Shown here in pieces: positions 36,901 through 46,564 of a DNA stretch of 64,000 nt. The stretch is from Unio delphinus (lineage: Eukaryota; Mollusca; Bivalvia; Unionida; Unionidae): assembly GCA_029339505.1 (NCBI GenBank), contig JAQISU010000097.1, forward strand, positions 713,001 through 777,000, in the 5' to 3' direction. The notes under the pieces are model-generated. The model did no database searches, was not told where the DNA came from, and was given only the letters and a program-made list of their open reading frames with translations. Made by a program: the position numbers and the translations under genes. How positions within the stretch are numbered: position 1 is the stretch's first letter; the number at the start of each line of letters is the position of its first letter.

Positions 36901-39733
36901 TAGTGTTAGTGTATTAAACATAAGATAGTGTTAGTGTATTAAACATAAAATAGTGTTAGTGTATTAAACATAAAATATCATTAAAATTGTCTTATTAAAC
37001 AAATGGGAAGATTAAACATAAGATAGTGTTAGTGTATTAAACATAAAATAGTTTCAGTGTATTAAACATAAGATAGTGTTAGTGTATTAAACATAAAATA
37101 GTTTCAGTGTATTAAACATAAGATAGTGTTAGTGTATTAAACATAAAATAGTTTCAGTGTATTAAACATAAAATAGTTTCAGTGTATTAAATATAAAATA
37201 ATGTTAGTGTATTAAACATAAAATAGTTTCAGTGTATTAAACATAAAATAGTTTCAGTGTATTAAATATAAAATAATGTTAGTGTATTAAACATAAAATA
37301 GTTTCAGTGTATTAAACATCAAATAGTTTCAGTGTATTAAACATAAAATAGTTTCAGTGTATTAAACATTTAATAGTTTCAGTGTATTAAACATATAATA
37401 GTTTCAGTGTATTAAATATAAAATAATGTTAGTGTATTAAACATAAAATAGTTTCAGTGTATTAAACATAAAATAATGATAGTGTATTAAACATAAAATA
37501 GTTTCAGTGTATTAAACATATAATAGTTATAGTGTATTAAATATAAAATAATGTTAGTGTATTAAACATAAAATAGTTTCAGTGTATTAAACATCAAATA
37601 GTTTCAGTGTATTAAATATAAAATAATGTTAGTGTATTAAACATAAAATAGTTTCAGTGTATTAAACATCAAATAGTTTCAGTGTATTAAACATAAAATA
37701 GTTTCAGTGTATTAAACATTTAATAGTTTCAGTGTATTAAACATATAATAGTTTCAGTGTATTAAATATAAAATAATGTTAGTGTATTAAACATAAAATA
37801 GTTTCAGTGTATTAAACATAAAATAATGATAGTGTATTAAACATAAAATAGTTTCAGTGTATTAAACATATAATAGTTATAGTGTATTAAATATAAAATA
37901 ATGATAGTGTATTAAACATAAAATAGTTTCAGTGTATTAAACATAAAATAGTTTCAGTGTATTACACATGAAATAGTTTCAGTGTATTAAATGTAAAATA
38001 GTTTCAGTGTATTAAATATAAAATATTTTCAATGTATTAAATATAAAATAATGTTAGTGTATTAAATATAAAATAGTTTCAATGTATTAAATATAAAATA
38101 GTTTCAGTGTATTAAACATATAATATTTTCAGTGTATTAAATATAAAATAATGTTAGTGTAGTAAACATAATAGTTTCAGTGTATTAAACATAAGATAGT
38201 GTTAGTGTATTAAACATAAAATAGTTTCAGTGTATTAAACATAAATAGTTTCAGTGTATTAAATATAAAATAATGTTAGTGTATTAAACATAAAATAGTT
38301 TCAGTGTATTAAACATAAAATAGTTTCAGTGTATTAAATATAAAATAATGTTAGTGTATTAAACATAAAATAGTTTCAGTGTATTAAACATCAAATAGTT
38401 TCAGTGTATTAAACATAAAATAGTTTCAGTGTATTAAACATTTAATAGTTTCAGTGTATTAAACATATAATAGTTTCAGTGTATTAAATATAAAATAATG
38501 TTAGTGTATTAAACATAAAATAGTTTCAGTGTATTAAACATAAAATAATGATAGTGTATTAAACATAAAATAGTTTCAGTGTATTAAACATATAATAGTT
38601 ATAGTGTATTAAATATAAAATAATGATAGTGTATTAAACATAAAATAGTTTCAGTGTATTAAACATAAAATAGTTTCAGTGTATTACACATGAAATAGTT
38701 TCAGTGTATTAAATGTAAAATAGTTTCAGTGTATTAAATATAAAATATTTTCAATGTATTAAATATAAAATAATGTTAGTGTATTAAATATAAAATAGTT
38801 TCAATGTATTAAATATAAAATAGTTTCAGTGTATTAAACATATAATATTTTCAGTGTATTAAATATAAAATAATGTTAGTGTAGTAAACATAATAGTTTC
38901 AGTGTATTAAATATAAAATAATGTTAGTGTATTAAACATAAAATAGTTTCAGTCTATTAAACATAAAATAGTTTCAGTGTATTAAACATAAAATAGTTTC
39001 AGTGTGTTAAATATAAAATAATGCTAGTGTATTAAATATAAAATAGTTTCAGTGTATTAAACATAAAATAGTTTCAGTGTATTAAACATAAAATAGTTTC
39101 AGTGTATTAAATATAAAATAGTTTCAGTGTATTAAATGTAAAATAGTTTCAGTGTATTAAACATATAATATTTTCAGTGTATTAAATATAAAATAATGTT
39201 AGTGTAGTAAACATAATAGTTGCAGTGTATTAAATATAAAATAATGTTAGTGTATTAAATATAAAATAGTTTCAGTGTATTAAATATAAAATAGTTTCAG
39301 TGTATTAAATATAAAATAGTTTCAGTGTATTAAACATAAAATAGTTTCAGTGTATTAAATATAAAATAGTTTCAGTGTATTAAATATAAAATAATGTTAG
39401 TGTATTAAATATAAAATAGTTTCAGTGTATTAAATATAAAATAGTTTCAGTGTATTAAACATAAAATAGTTTCAGTGTATTAAACATAAAATAGTTTCAG
39501 TGTATTAAATATAAAATAGTTTCAGTGTATTAAATGTAAAATAGTTTCAGTGTATTAAACATATAATATTTTCAGTGTATTAAATATAAAATAATGTTAG
39601 TGTAGTAAACATAATAGTTGCAGTGTATTAAATATAAAATAATGTTAGTGTATTAAATATAAAATAGTTTCAGTGTATTAAATATAAAATAGTTTCAGTG
39701 TATTAAATGTAAAATAGTTTCAGTGTATTAAAC
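36885..39733. repeat. 25-bp satellite, left block
   Basis: Monomers of about 25 bp, such as AGTGTATTAAACATAAAATA plus GTTTC, continue for 2.8 kb with variants (ATATAAAATAATGTT, ACATCAAATAGTTTC, ACATTTAATAG). Multi-monomer blocks recur in the same variant order at about 37,310, 37,660 and 38,390, a higher-order pattern. The array is interrupted at 39,734 by the Polinton and continues at 55,708. Confidence 0.92.
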
Positions 39734-39912
39734 AGCAGCAGAGAGGGTGAATCCTACAACATTTTTTGTTTTTATTTTTGATTATACCCCTCCAAATAAC
39801 ACTAGACCCTTCTCGCGAAATAACTAGAAAAAAAAATGACAGTGAACATGGGATTCGCATTCGCGTTTTCGTTGATGTCGCAACGTCGTTGTCACTCACC
39901 CTCTCTGCTGCT
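39734..39912. repeat. Left terminal inverted repeat of the Polinton
   Basis: 179 bp, matching 55,529-55,707 in inverted orientation with two mismatches. It starts AGCAGCAGAGAGGGTGA and ends with the exact inverse, TCACCCTCTCTGCTGCT, so the TIR itself has 17-bp inverted ends. The interior has a CpG-rich stretch (GATTCGCATTCGCGTTTTCG) unlike the AT-rich flanks. The TIRs are the integrase substrate and probably the replication origins. Confidence 0.95.
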
Positions 39913-39960
39913 ATGGGTTAACCGAATATTTGATCTAGTCCTTACTACGACGAAAATCAT

Positions 39961-41325
39961 TTATGATTTCACAAATAGACTAATTTGTAAAACCTCCTCT
40001 TGTAAATCAATCAGATTATTGGACTGGTCAGTGAGTTTGAAATTAATTCTGGTTAATGAATTATTATGACATCGCATATAGACTGGATTCACCGGGGACT
40101 CAATTATTAAAAACCCTGGAGGAGCTATTGGTGCAAATGAATACAAAATATATCCTTGCTGAGCTTGATTTGATCGTTCTAAATTTATTTGATAGCTTCC
40201 TTCGATCACATCACACACTAAATTGAGCACAATCACCTATGAAATATTCACATTGAACGGAGCAATATGCCTGCCACCACCATCTGGGTCATTATTATGT
40301 TTGAGGATTTTTATTTCCTGTGATGTTGTTTTTTTCCACGTATCATGAATTATTTTAAAACCAATATCGATGGCATCACTGAGAGATTTTTGTAGTTCTA
40401 AGATATTATACCCTGGTAGTTTGAACGCATGAATATCTTCTACGCGTATATTATACTTCGTTGCAAATTCTGTTCTCGTTATAGGATTACTGTCACCTAA
40501 TACCACTTGAATGATTTGCAAATGAAATGTTTCCATGTCATTGATGATTTTGTTGCCTGTTTCTACGACGCTGATAAATTCATCTCGGGTGAGAGAACCG
40601 GATTTAAGAGATATTAACAACAATGAAAAATCATTATTCATCGCTGTGAAGTTTTCAGTGATTTTCTCTTGTCGAGTTGTGTGATATATTGGGTTGTTGA
40701 ATTTTTTCACTGCAGTGAAAACTATCAATTCGTTGTATCTTTTATAGCTTTTTACTGGATTATCAGATTTTATCCTGTCTGTGATATAATCGGTTTTTTG
40801 TGGTTCTGGTAAATCAACGGTTTTTCCCCCGGGTGGTAATTCAGGCCATCCTAGTACGGTTCTAATAGAACTCTGATAAATATCTACGACGTATCCTTCT
40901 GTGCTTATTTCAATGGCAGATGATAGTGTTGGCTCATGAACTGTTATAGCTATTTTTGACTCTACTCCAGTAATCGATTTTATTCTATGCGCGAATTCAT
41001 TATTGATTTGTTCGATTTGGTATGATCCGGTTGGTATGGAAACAACGTTCCAGTCTGGGGTACCGTCGGGTTTATTCTTATTTGCAAATACCAGTGAATT
41101 ATTGGGTTGTTGACCACCAAATGATTTTGACCTAATATTTGGCCAACTGTGGTATACTCGTAATTTTGCTAGCGCTATCTCCTTCACTGGGACCGGAGAG
41201 GGGAAATTCACACTGAATTCTGGATTCGTTGAGGTTATTGAGATCATGCTTGTTTGTACTGGGTTCGTGTTCTCCACTATTTGTTGAAGTAATTCCATCT
41301 GTGTTGTCATTGTTATTATACTCAT
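39961..41325 (-). pseudogene. Penton-like minor capsid protein, interrupted by an in-frame stop
   Basis: The frame runs from 41,325, or more likely from the internal ATG at 41,247 (MISITSTNPEFSVNF), to an in-frame TAG at 40,237-40,239, and then continues without a frame change for 90 codons to 39,961. The N-terminal part has motifs I associate with penton/vertex-like proteins of invertebrate Polintons: a beta-rich start, ALAKLRVYHSWPNI, and IPTGSYQIEQINNEF. The segment after the stop has the usual C-terminal jelly-roll-like strands (LNLVCDVIEGSYQ, then YMRCHNNSLTRINFKLTD). The vertex protein seals five-fold positions of the capsid. Truncation would remove the last fold segment. The 5' end overlaps the membrane-protein gene by 116-194 nt. 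Confidence 0.65.
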
Positions 41326-41776
41326 GTTGTATTTCTAATTTTGACATCGCAGAATCATATATATCTACCATCGCTGAAAACTCACTCTCTGATATAATTG
41401 TATCATCGAGCGATGACGATATCAATGAGGATAATTGCGAGTATTCAGTGGACACAACATGAAATTGAATTATGTAGTCTTGTAGTTTCCGTTGGCTGCA
41501 TGAGGATATTTTTTTTGTGATTATTGAAATAATTCCAGCGATTGTTGTTGCCGCAGAAATGCAAATTGGAACAGCTATCGGAGCCATCATTGTTACTGAA
41601 GACAGTATAATACCGGCTCCGGTGATTACACCACTCACAGCGTACACAGTAACATCAATTGTGGTCATTCTCCTGCGATATTTTTTAATTTTCATTGCAT
41701 ACTCCTCAGACAAGGTTTTGAGTCTAGTTTGATACTCTCTGATCTGATCATAGCGATATTGCGATGATGAAATCAT
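41132..41776 (-). CDS. Polinton two-TM membrane protein
   Basis: 214 residues: a basic coiled N-terminus (1-40, QTRLKTLSEEYAMKIKKYRR), two hydrophobic segments at about 41-62 and 64-87 separated by a short turn, a basic patch, then a helical region with an ISESEFSAMVDIY motif. I recall a similar hairpin protein with a conserved I-S-x-x-E-F helix next to the penton-like gene in other invertebrate Polintons. The N/S/T-rich C-terminus overlaps the penton-like frame and may be a non-conserved extension. A role in membrane contact during entry or assembly is a guess. ATG at 41,776 follows a candidate promoter box (41,799-41,807). Confidence 0.6.
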   Translation of the reverse strand: MISSSQYRYDQIREYQTRLKTLSEEYAMKIKKYRRRMTTIDVTVYAVSGVITGAGIILSSVTMMAPIAVPICISAATTIAGIISIITKKISSCSQRKLQDYIIQFHVVSTEYSQLSSLISSSLDDTIISESEFSAMVDIYDSAMSKLEIQHEYNNNDNTDGITSTNSGEHEPSTNKHDLNNLNESRIQCEFPLSGPSEGDSASKITSIPQLAKY

Positions 41777-41805
41777 TTTTATTTTAAATACGCTAGCGTT
41801 TTCAA

Positions 41806-42942
41806 TTACGATTTACTTAAATCCGCTACGAATTCCACATACCACGTTGTTGAGACCCTAACCAAATCTTTATCAGTAGATGTAATTGTAAACTTTTCAG
41901 TTGTATTCTTGTCGATGATCGTTGAAATCGTATTATTGACCCCGGATGAACTCGACGATGAAATATTAAATTGAGACAATGGTGTTACTAGTGTTAATCG
42001 ATAAATACCCTTAACGGTTGCAGTGATATCTAATTTGTTGTTTGTAGGTGTCCACTCAATTGATCCGTGTTGGATTGTGTATACCACGTTGTTGGGTTTC
42101 TCATGAGGAATTTTTGTTTTTTCAATGACTGTTATCATCCTCGAAAAATCACCTTTGACGGCTTCGATGAAAGTTTTCGTCTCATCGATGGATTTTTTAA
42201 TATCAGGGAGTTTTAGTTCAATTTTATCGAATGTAGTTCCAATAAATTTATCAATGATATTTCTACGAAATGCGGTAAACTGTTTTATGTGTTCTTCAAT
42301 TCTAGATTCAAGTGTTGTTAGTACAACCACAGAATTGTTTAACTCATCGTTGAGAATTTTTAATCGATCTGTAATCGTCGAAACGAGTACACCCGGTTTG
42401 AGTTTACCCTGATCGGAAAATAACGCAACGGTGTTCTCGATTGCGTTTTGTTGTTTAACTAAAATATCATCCAGAGAAATATTACTGGTTTTCAATTTAC
42501 CCTGATCGGAAAATAACGCAACGGTGTTCTCGATTGCGTTTTGTTGTTTAACTAAAATATCATCCAGAGAAATATTACTGGTTTTCAATTTACCCTGATC
42601 GGAAAATAACGCAACGGTGTTCTCGATTGCGTTTTGTTGTTTAACTAAAATATCATCCAGAGAAATATTACTGGTTTTCAATTTACCCTGATCGGAAAAT
42701 AACGCGACGGTGTTCTCGATTGCGTTTTGTTGTTTAACTAAAATATCATCCAGAGAAATATTACTAGATTTCAATTTACCCTGGCGATCTTGAAATACAA
42801 CTATTTCATTGGGTTCAACACTTTCTAAATTCAACGTCTCAGCTATTTCATTTTTAATTTTTTTTGTTATATCCTTGATAGAATCAGGGGTTGCAGTGCC
42901 ATCGGGTTTGGGTTTCAGAGGTCTCCCCCAAATATCAATCAT
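41806..42942 (-). CDS. Polinton fibre/spike-like protein with 31-residue repeats
   Basis: 378 residues. A short N-terminus (MIDIWGRPLKPKPDG) is followed by five copies of a 31-residue unit (GKLKTSNISLDDILVKQQNA plus IENTVALFSDQ) at about 50-180, a long heptad-like helical region (about 185-275) and a Ser-rich, beta-predicted C-terminal domain (290-378). An N-terminal anchor, repeated shaft, coiled coil and C-terminal head resemble trimeric viral attachment fibres; this is inference from layout, not from a recognised domain. The start lies 1 nt after the protease stop, so the two are probably co-transcribed. Repeat number is likely to vary between copies because the DNA units are nearly identical. 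Confidence 0.6.
   Translation of the reverse strand: MIDIWGRPLKPKPDGTATPDSIKDITKKIKNEIAETLNLESVEPNEIVVFQDRQGKLKSSNISLDDILVKQQNAIENTVALFSDQGKLKTSNISLDDILVKQQNAIENTVALFSDQGKLKTSNISLDDILVKQQNAIENTVALFSDQGKLKTSNISLDDILVKQQNAIENTVALFSDQGKLKPGVLVSTITDRLKILNDELNNSVVVLTTLESRIEEHIKQFTAFRRNIIDKFIGTTFDKIELKLPDIKKSIDETKTFIEAVKGDFSRMITVIEKTKIPHEKPNNVVYTIQHGSIEWTPTNNKLDITATVKGIYRLTLVTPLSQFNISSSSSSGVNNTISTIIDKNTTEKFTITSTDKDLVRVSTTWYVEFVADLSKS
42407..42799. repeat. 93-bp coding tandem repeat within the fibre-like gene
   Basis: The landmark CCCTGATCGG recurs at 42,407, 42,500, 42,593 and 42,686, and a diverged CCCTGGCGAT at 42,779, an exact 93-bp period. The middle copies are essentially identical, the first and last diverged, as expected for unequal exchange inside the array. 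The period is a multiple of three, so copy changes keep the frame. Confidence 0.95.
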
Positions 42943-42943
42943 G

Positions 42944-43381
42944 TTATTGTAAAACTCTTTCTCTCTCTAAAAAGCGATTGCTGGTGTAGTCATTTACGAC
43001 AATATGAGGTGGTTTCCCCCTTGGGTTACCCAAGGAGTTAGAAATAGCGTCAAGGACATTTAATACTTCACTGCCGCATATTGGTGGGTCATTGATTTGT
43101 TGTGTTGGTAGCGTAGAATACCAAGTCTTCATTGGAAATTGTTTTATGTAACGCATAAATTCTTTTGGTGGGGCTAATCCATATGAATCAAAATAGACAA
43201 TCCCACGTGGATCAATAGCGTATGCAACCCAGTGAGTTCCAGGTCCGGTGCTGTTATCGAGATTAATAATACCTGTTTCAGTTTTGTTTGGTTGATGTGG
43301 TAATTGATCTTTCATAAAAACACCTCTGAAATTTTTAATCACTAGTTTTTTAGCCGCATCCATTAAATCAAAATTGGACAT
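42944..43381 (-). CDS. Adenovirus-like maturation cysteine protease
   Basis: Taken from the ATG at 43,381 (MSNFDLMDAAKKL), 145 residues; the longer frame from 43,528 would overlap the upstream gene and its extra residues are repeat translation. Catalytic residues fit the C5/Ulp1-like order: His50 in GTHWVAY, Asp65 in VYFDSYG, a Gln near 94-95 (PTQQI), and Cys102 in PPICGSEVLNVL. The Cys is normally followed by a Gly, as here. This class cleaves capsid precursor proteins after assembly and is a Polinton hallmark. It lies 41 nt after the hydrophobic minor protein and 1 nt before the fibre-like gene. It looks intact. Confidence 0.85.
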   Translation of the reverse strand: MSNFDLMDAAKKLVIKNFRGVFMKDQLPHQPNKTETGIINLDNSTGPGTHWVAYAIDPRGIVYFDSYGLAPPKEFMRYIKQFPMKTWYSTLPTQQINDPPICGSEVLNVLDAISNSLGNPRGKPPHIVVNDYTSNRFLERERVLQ

Positions 43382-43422
43382 GGGAACCATCGAAGATTTG
43401 GAAACCATCGAAGATTTCTGAA

Positions 43423-43962
43423 TTAATAAACCGTTCCTGGTAGTCTCAGGCCTGATCCGTGAACGGATCTCCCGCTGTACCATGAATACGGGGTTCCTGG
43501 TAGTCTTAGACCTTTTCCGCTGTACCATGAATACGGGGTTCCTGGTAGTCTTAGACCCAATCCGTGAACGGATCGTCCCTTTTTTTTATATCCTTTCCCA
43601 GTTGCCTTCTTTAGTGCCATTCCTGCTGCAGTACCAACGGCTCCTAACGCCGCTGCTTTAGCCACTGCTGGGGCTGCTGCTGCAATCAATGCTGGTATTG
43701 CAGCTAACAATGGAAATATACCACCCGTTTTCATCATATTTTTAATAGCAGCCGCAGAGAGAGTAATCTGAACACCTTTTTTGGCTGCAAGTGCATCATT
43801 GAAATGTTTCACCTGACGAGTTGTCAGCGATAATTTATTTGCACCACCAGTCATTTGATTAGGTTTCAACGTGATTGTGGTTCCACATTTTTTAGCCGAT
43901 TCTGATTGCAATTTTTTGATTTGACCAGGAGTTAACGCAACACTAATAACACTATATGACAT
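43423..43962 (-). CDS. Hydrophobic minor virion protein with GLRLPG-type tail repeats
   Basis: 179 residues. A basic N-terminal half has two related segments (ALTPGQIKKL..., LTTRQVKHF...) each ending in a GVQITL/GTTITL strand. A long Ala-rich hydrophobic segment follows at about 83-115 (IFPLLAAIPALIAAAAPA), then a basic stretch, and a tail of three GLRLPGTPYSWYSG-like units about 15 residues apart. Basic, membrane-active minor proteins ending in short glycine-rich motifs occur next to the protease in many Polintons and may be its substrate, like adenoviral pVI or pX. That assignment is by position and composition. A TGAATTAGAA box lies 18 nt upstream of the ATG. Confidence 0.6.
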   Translation of the reverse strand: MSYSVISVALTPGQIKKLQSESAKKCGTTITLKPNQMTGGANKLSLTTRQVKHFNDALAAKKGVQITLSAAAIKNMMKTGGIFPLLAAIPALIAAAAPAVAKAAALGAVGTAAGMALKKATGKGYKKKGRSVHGLGLRLPGTPYSWYSGKGLRLPGTPYSWYSGRSVHGSGLRLPGTVY

Positions 43963-44011
43963 TATACATAATAGATTGATTCTAATTCAATGAAAAATCG
44001 AGAAAAATCGT

Positions 44012-45412
44012 TCAAAGATTTTCTACTGGGGCATCTACCACTCTCATTCTTCCACCAACACCTTCAAGTAGCATTGATTTATCACTGAGAATGACAGCAA
44101 CCGCTCTATAATCAGCAATAGCACCACGAGTCACATTAGCTCTAAAGTGTATATCAACGACAGATTGTCTCATCAAATCGAGATGTTCCAGCGAAAAGTA
44201 ATAAATCGGATAGAGGCTTTTAAAATCCAATTGTGATATTTGCAAACCAGTATCGACATTTTGGTCGCGTGCCATAAATGACAACAGACGATGATAAACT
44301 CGTGCAATATGATTTTCTGTGTAATTAAGTTGTATATCCTCAGATGGTTCCTGCTGGCCGTTTATTCTCAGTGAGACGTCTTTCACACCTAACTGATCAA
44401 ATATCATATGACTGAAACGTTGATTGCCAACTCGTGTGTTATCCTGTAACGCAATAAATATATGACGTGGCGTAGAAACGCCTTGTTTTGATGCTAGGTT
44501 CCAAGTGAATAACCCGTTGATATTTGATTGCTTCACATCTGTACTCACGGTTAGCCAACTCAACAGCGACTTTCCTCCTTGGTCCATAAATGATAGTAGT
44601 CGTTGTTCTTCGGTGATTGCTGGAGTCAACACTGGCATCCACAATGATATTTTTGTTAATTTGACTTTACCGGCATCAGCATTGGGGGCTGCAGCATCTG
44701 CTGGAATCCTCCAAATTGCATCATTATCATCACTTTTTCGTACAAGCGATACTGTATGCTTCGCCCCGTAGATAACTTTTCTGACGTTTCTACAGAATCC
44801 AAATATGTGATGCAGTGGAATCGCGCACGAAAATGATTTATGCTCTCCTTGCAACATTGCGTTTCGTGTTGCAGCTCCTAGATTGAAATCAGGATCGTTG
44901 TTTATAATCATATTCTCGATACCAGCAGGAGCAGGAGGAGCAGCACGATCATTTGGTCGTCTTATAATAAATTGATTTCCTCCAGCGGTATTCTTACCAT
45001 CTTTTGCAAACATCATAGAGGGTCCTGCTGATCTTGTATAATCATCAGAATATCTCGCTAACCCTATGATTGTTGTGGCCACATCAACTTCACGATCTAT
45101 GGACTCAATTTCTTTTCCATCAATGAGATATCTAGCACTCTCAAATAGCGCCATAATACCATTATTGACAAAACCGACTTGAGTACCAGCTGGATACTCT
45201 GTATCATTTGTTCGTATAATCTCTCCTTCGATTTCGATAAACGCTTCACAGGGCAAAAAGTATTTACTGGTATCATGGACTTGAAGATCAATTCCTGCTC
45301 GACTATTTGAGTCTATGGCATGATAGGCGTAATATTGATAATCGCGTACAGAATCATTCTTGGGGACTGGGGCGTCTATATCAAATGCTGGATCAGGTGA
45401 CCTTTTGAACAT
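44012..45412 (-). CDS. Double-jelly-roll major capsid protein
   Basis: 466 residues, intact. The N-terminal part (DYQYYAYHAIDSNSRAGIDL, KYFLPCEAFIEIEGEI, GFVNNGIMALFESARYLIDG) matches what I recall of the double-jelly-roll capsid family found in invertebrate Polintons: a first-barrel core with a VNNGI...LFESARYLIDG strand-turn-strand. A second barrel includes PLHHIFGFCRNVRKVIYGAK and, near the end, YPIYYFSLEHLD and VDIHFRANV. Six such barrels form a pseudo-hexagonal capsomer. The length fits the family (roughly 450-650). It lies between the minor-protein genes, transcribed leftward. A palindrome ACGCTAGCGT (45,478-45,487) lies upstream of the ATG. Confidence 0.85.
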   Translation of the reverse strand: MFKRSPDPAFDIDAPVPKNDSVRDYQYYAYHAIDSNSRAGIDLQVHDTSKYFLPCEAFIEIEGEIIRTNDTEYPAGTQVGFVNNGIMALFESARYLIDGKEIESIDREVDVATTIIGLARYSDDYTRSAGPSMMFAKDGKNTAGGNQFIIRRPNDRAAPPAPAGIENMIINNDPDFNLGAATRNAMLQGEHKSFSCAIPLHHIFGFCRNVRKVIYGAKHTVSLVRKSDDNDAIWRIPADAAAPNADAGKVKLTKISLWMPVLTPAITEEQRLLSFMDQGGKSLLSWLTVSTDVKQSNINGLFTWNLASKQGVSTPRHIFIALQDNTRVGNQRFSHMIFDQLGVKDVSLRINGQQEPSEDIQLNYTENHIARVYHRLLSFMARDQNVDTGLQISQLDFKSLYPIYYFSLEHLDLMRQSVVDIHFRANVTRGAIADYRAVAVILSDKSMLLEGVGGRMRVVDAPVENL

Positions 45413-45503
45413 TTTATTCTATTTATCAGAGTCTAAATCGTAAAATCGTAAACGATTTTCCATTTTCATCGTGAAAAACGCTAGCGTGAAAATCCATAGG
45501 ATT

Positions 45504-45935
45504 TCATCGACGTAGTTTTTTAAAGCCACTTCCCGCTATCATATTTGCAATATTGCTTTGGTCTCCTTGATTTACCATCGACGCTAATTTTTCATCTACT
45601 GCGTTATTTATTATTTTACTAACACTTGCAGGCATTTCTTCTGTAGACGGTAACGGTTTCTTTTTTCGCCTCACTAATGATGTTATTTTATCCTTCGCAG
45701 TTGAAAACGCTTTCCCGGCAAGATCTCCAACAGTACTAATACCCTTATCATGAATAACATCAATGGCTTTCATTGATAATTGTTTAGCTAACGGCATCAC
45801 TTTTGGGGCCATTCTTGAAAAGAATCCTAAAATGGTATTGCCGAGGCCATCTCCATAGTATGCTTTATAAACTGGAAACCGTGAATTAACTACATAGACG
45901 AGGGTTGGTTTATCATGATTGTAGTGTACGATCAT
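45504..45935 (-). CDS. pVI-like minor virion protein
   Basis: 143 residues. The N-terminus (SRFPVYKAYYGDGLGNTILG, FFSRMAPKVMPLAKQL) follows a pattern I recall from Polinton minor capsid proteins: a tyrosine-rich start, a G-x-GLG turn, F-F/L-x-R, then an amphipathic helix and a basic cluster (RRKKKP). The C-terminus ends GSGFKKLRR. In adenovirus pVI and its proposed counterparts such helices lie under the capsid and disrupt membranes during entry; that role here is inferred. The ATG at 45,935 lies 20 nt downstream of an AATTGAAAA box (45,955-45,963, minus strand). It appears intact. Confidence 0.65.
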   Translation of the reverse strand: MIVHYNHDKPTLVYVVNSRFPVYKAYYGDGLGNTILGFFSRMAPKVMPLAKQLSMKAIDVIHDKGISTVGDLAGKAFSTAKDKITSLVRRKKKPLPSTEEMPASVSKIINNAVDEKLASMVNQGDQSNIANMIAGSGFKKLRR

Positions 45936-45968
45936 TATTATAAAAACAATAGTGTTTTCAATTGTTAT

Positions 45969-46514
45969 TTAATCACTATGATACCCATTTGCTAACTCGT
46001 CAATGAAATCTCGATATGTTTTGATATCCATGATACCGCCGGCAAATAACCGTCTACAGATATCAGCTGCTTCATTAATTATTTCTGGAGAGTTATTTCC
46101 AGCTCGGAATCCTCCTACAAGAACATCTAATCGTGATATATCATTGATAACACTATCAGGACAAGTGTTTCCAATTCTTGGATTTTGCAGTCCACTTCTG
46201 CTATAACCAGCTGCTTCATCTAGTTTTTCTAAACCCGTTTCTTGTAAATAATCATCATTAGGGTCTTCTTGTTTTTTTTGTCTCCGTGTTGGTGTTTGAC
46301 GTCGTTCTTCTAAATCATCATCATCATCAGGTGGTAGTTGTTGTTTTTTTTGTCTTCTTGTTTGTCTACGTGTTGGTGTTTGACGTCGTTCTTCTAATTC
46401 TCGTTGTCGCTCTTCTATTTGTTCTCTTTTATAATTACTAATTCCCTTTTTAAATTCCTTGTATCCTATCTCATCCTTATTCAAACGACCAATCCCTTTA
46501 TTTAGTTTATACAA
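45969..46514 (-). CDS. Charged Polinton protein with conserved C-terminal helical domain
   Basis: 181 residues. The first 90 are highly charged, with two copies of LEERRQTPTRRQ followed by KKQ and acidic runs (DDDDD), likely disordered and possibly nucleic-acid binding. The last 60 residues (LDVLVGGFRAGNNSPEIINE, AADICRRLFAGGIMDIKTYR) fold as helices around an L-x-GS/GG-x-x-AGNNSPE core. I recall this motif from a small gene near the capsid genes of other invertebrate Polintons, with no known function. The internal repeat is visible in the DNA as CGTGTTGGTGTTTGACGTCG at about 46,281-46,300 and 46,369-46,388. Confidence 0.6.
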   Translation of the reverse strand: MYKLNKGIGRLNKDEIGYKEFKKGISNYKREQIEERQRELEERRQTPTRRQTRRQKKQQLPPDDDDDLEERRQTPTRRQKKQEDPNDDYLQETGLEKLDEAAGYSRSGLQNPRIGNTCPDSVINDISRLDVLVGGFRAGNNSPEIINEAADICRRLFAGGIMDIKTYRDFIDELANGYHSD

Positions 46515-46564
46515 ATAATCGAACCAATCATTACTTGATATTCTATCATTTTTATACTCGTCCT

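Noticed and set aside
36225..39733. CRISPR-like regular repeats
   Set aside because: The repeats are directly adjacent monomers with no unique spacers, in a eukaryotic context; this is a satellite.
40269..41732. Plus-strand frames at 41,229-41,462 and 41,517-41,732
   Set aside because: Antisense shadows of the membrane-protein and penton-like genes.
43382..43528. Extended protease start at 43,528
   Set aside because: The extra 49 codons overlap the tail repeats of the upstream gene in another frame. The ATG at 43,381 gives a normal-sized protease with no overlap.
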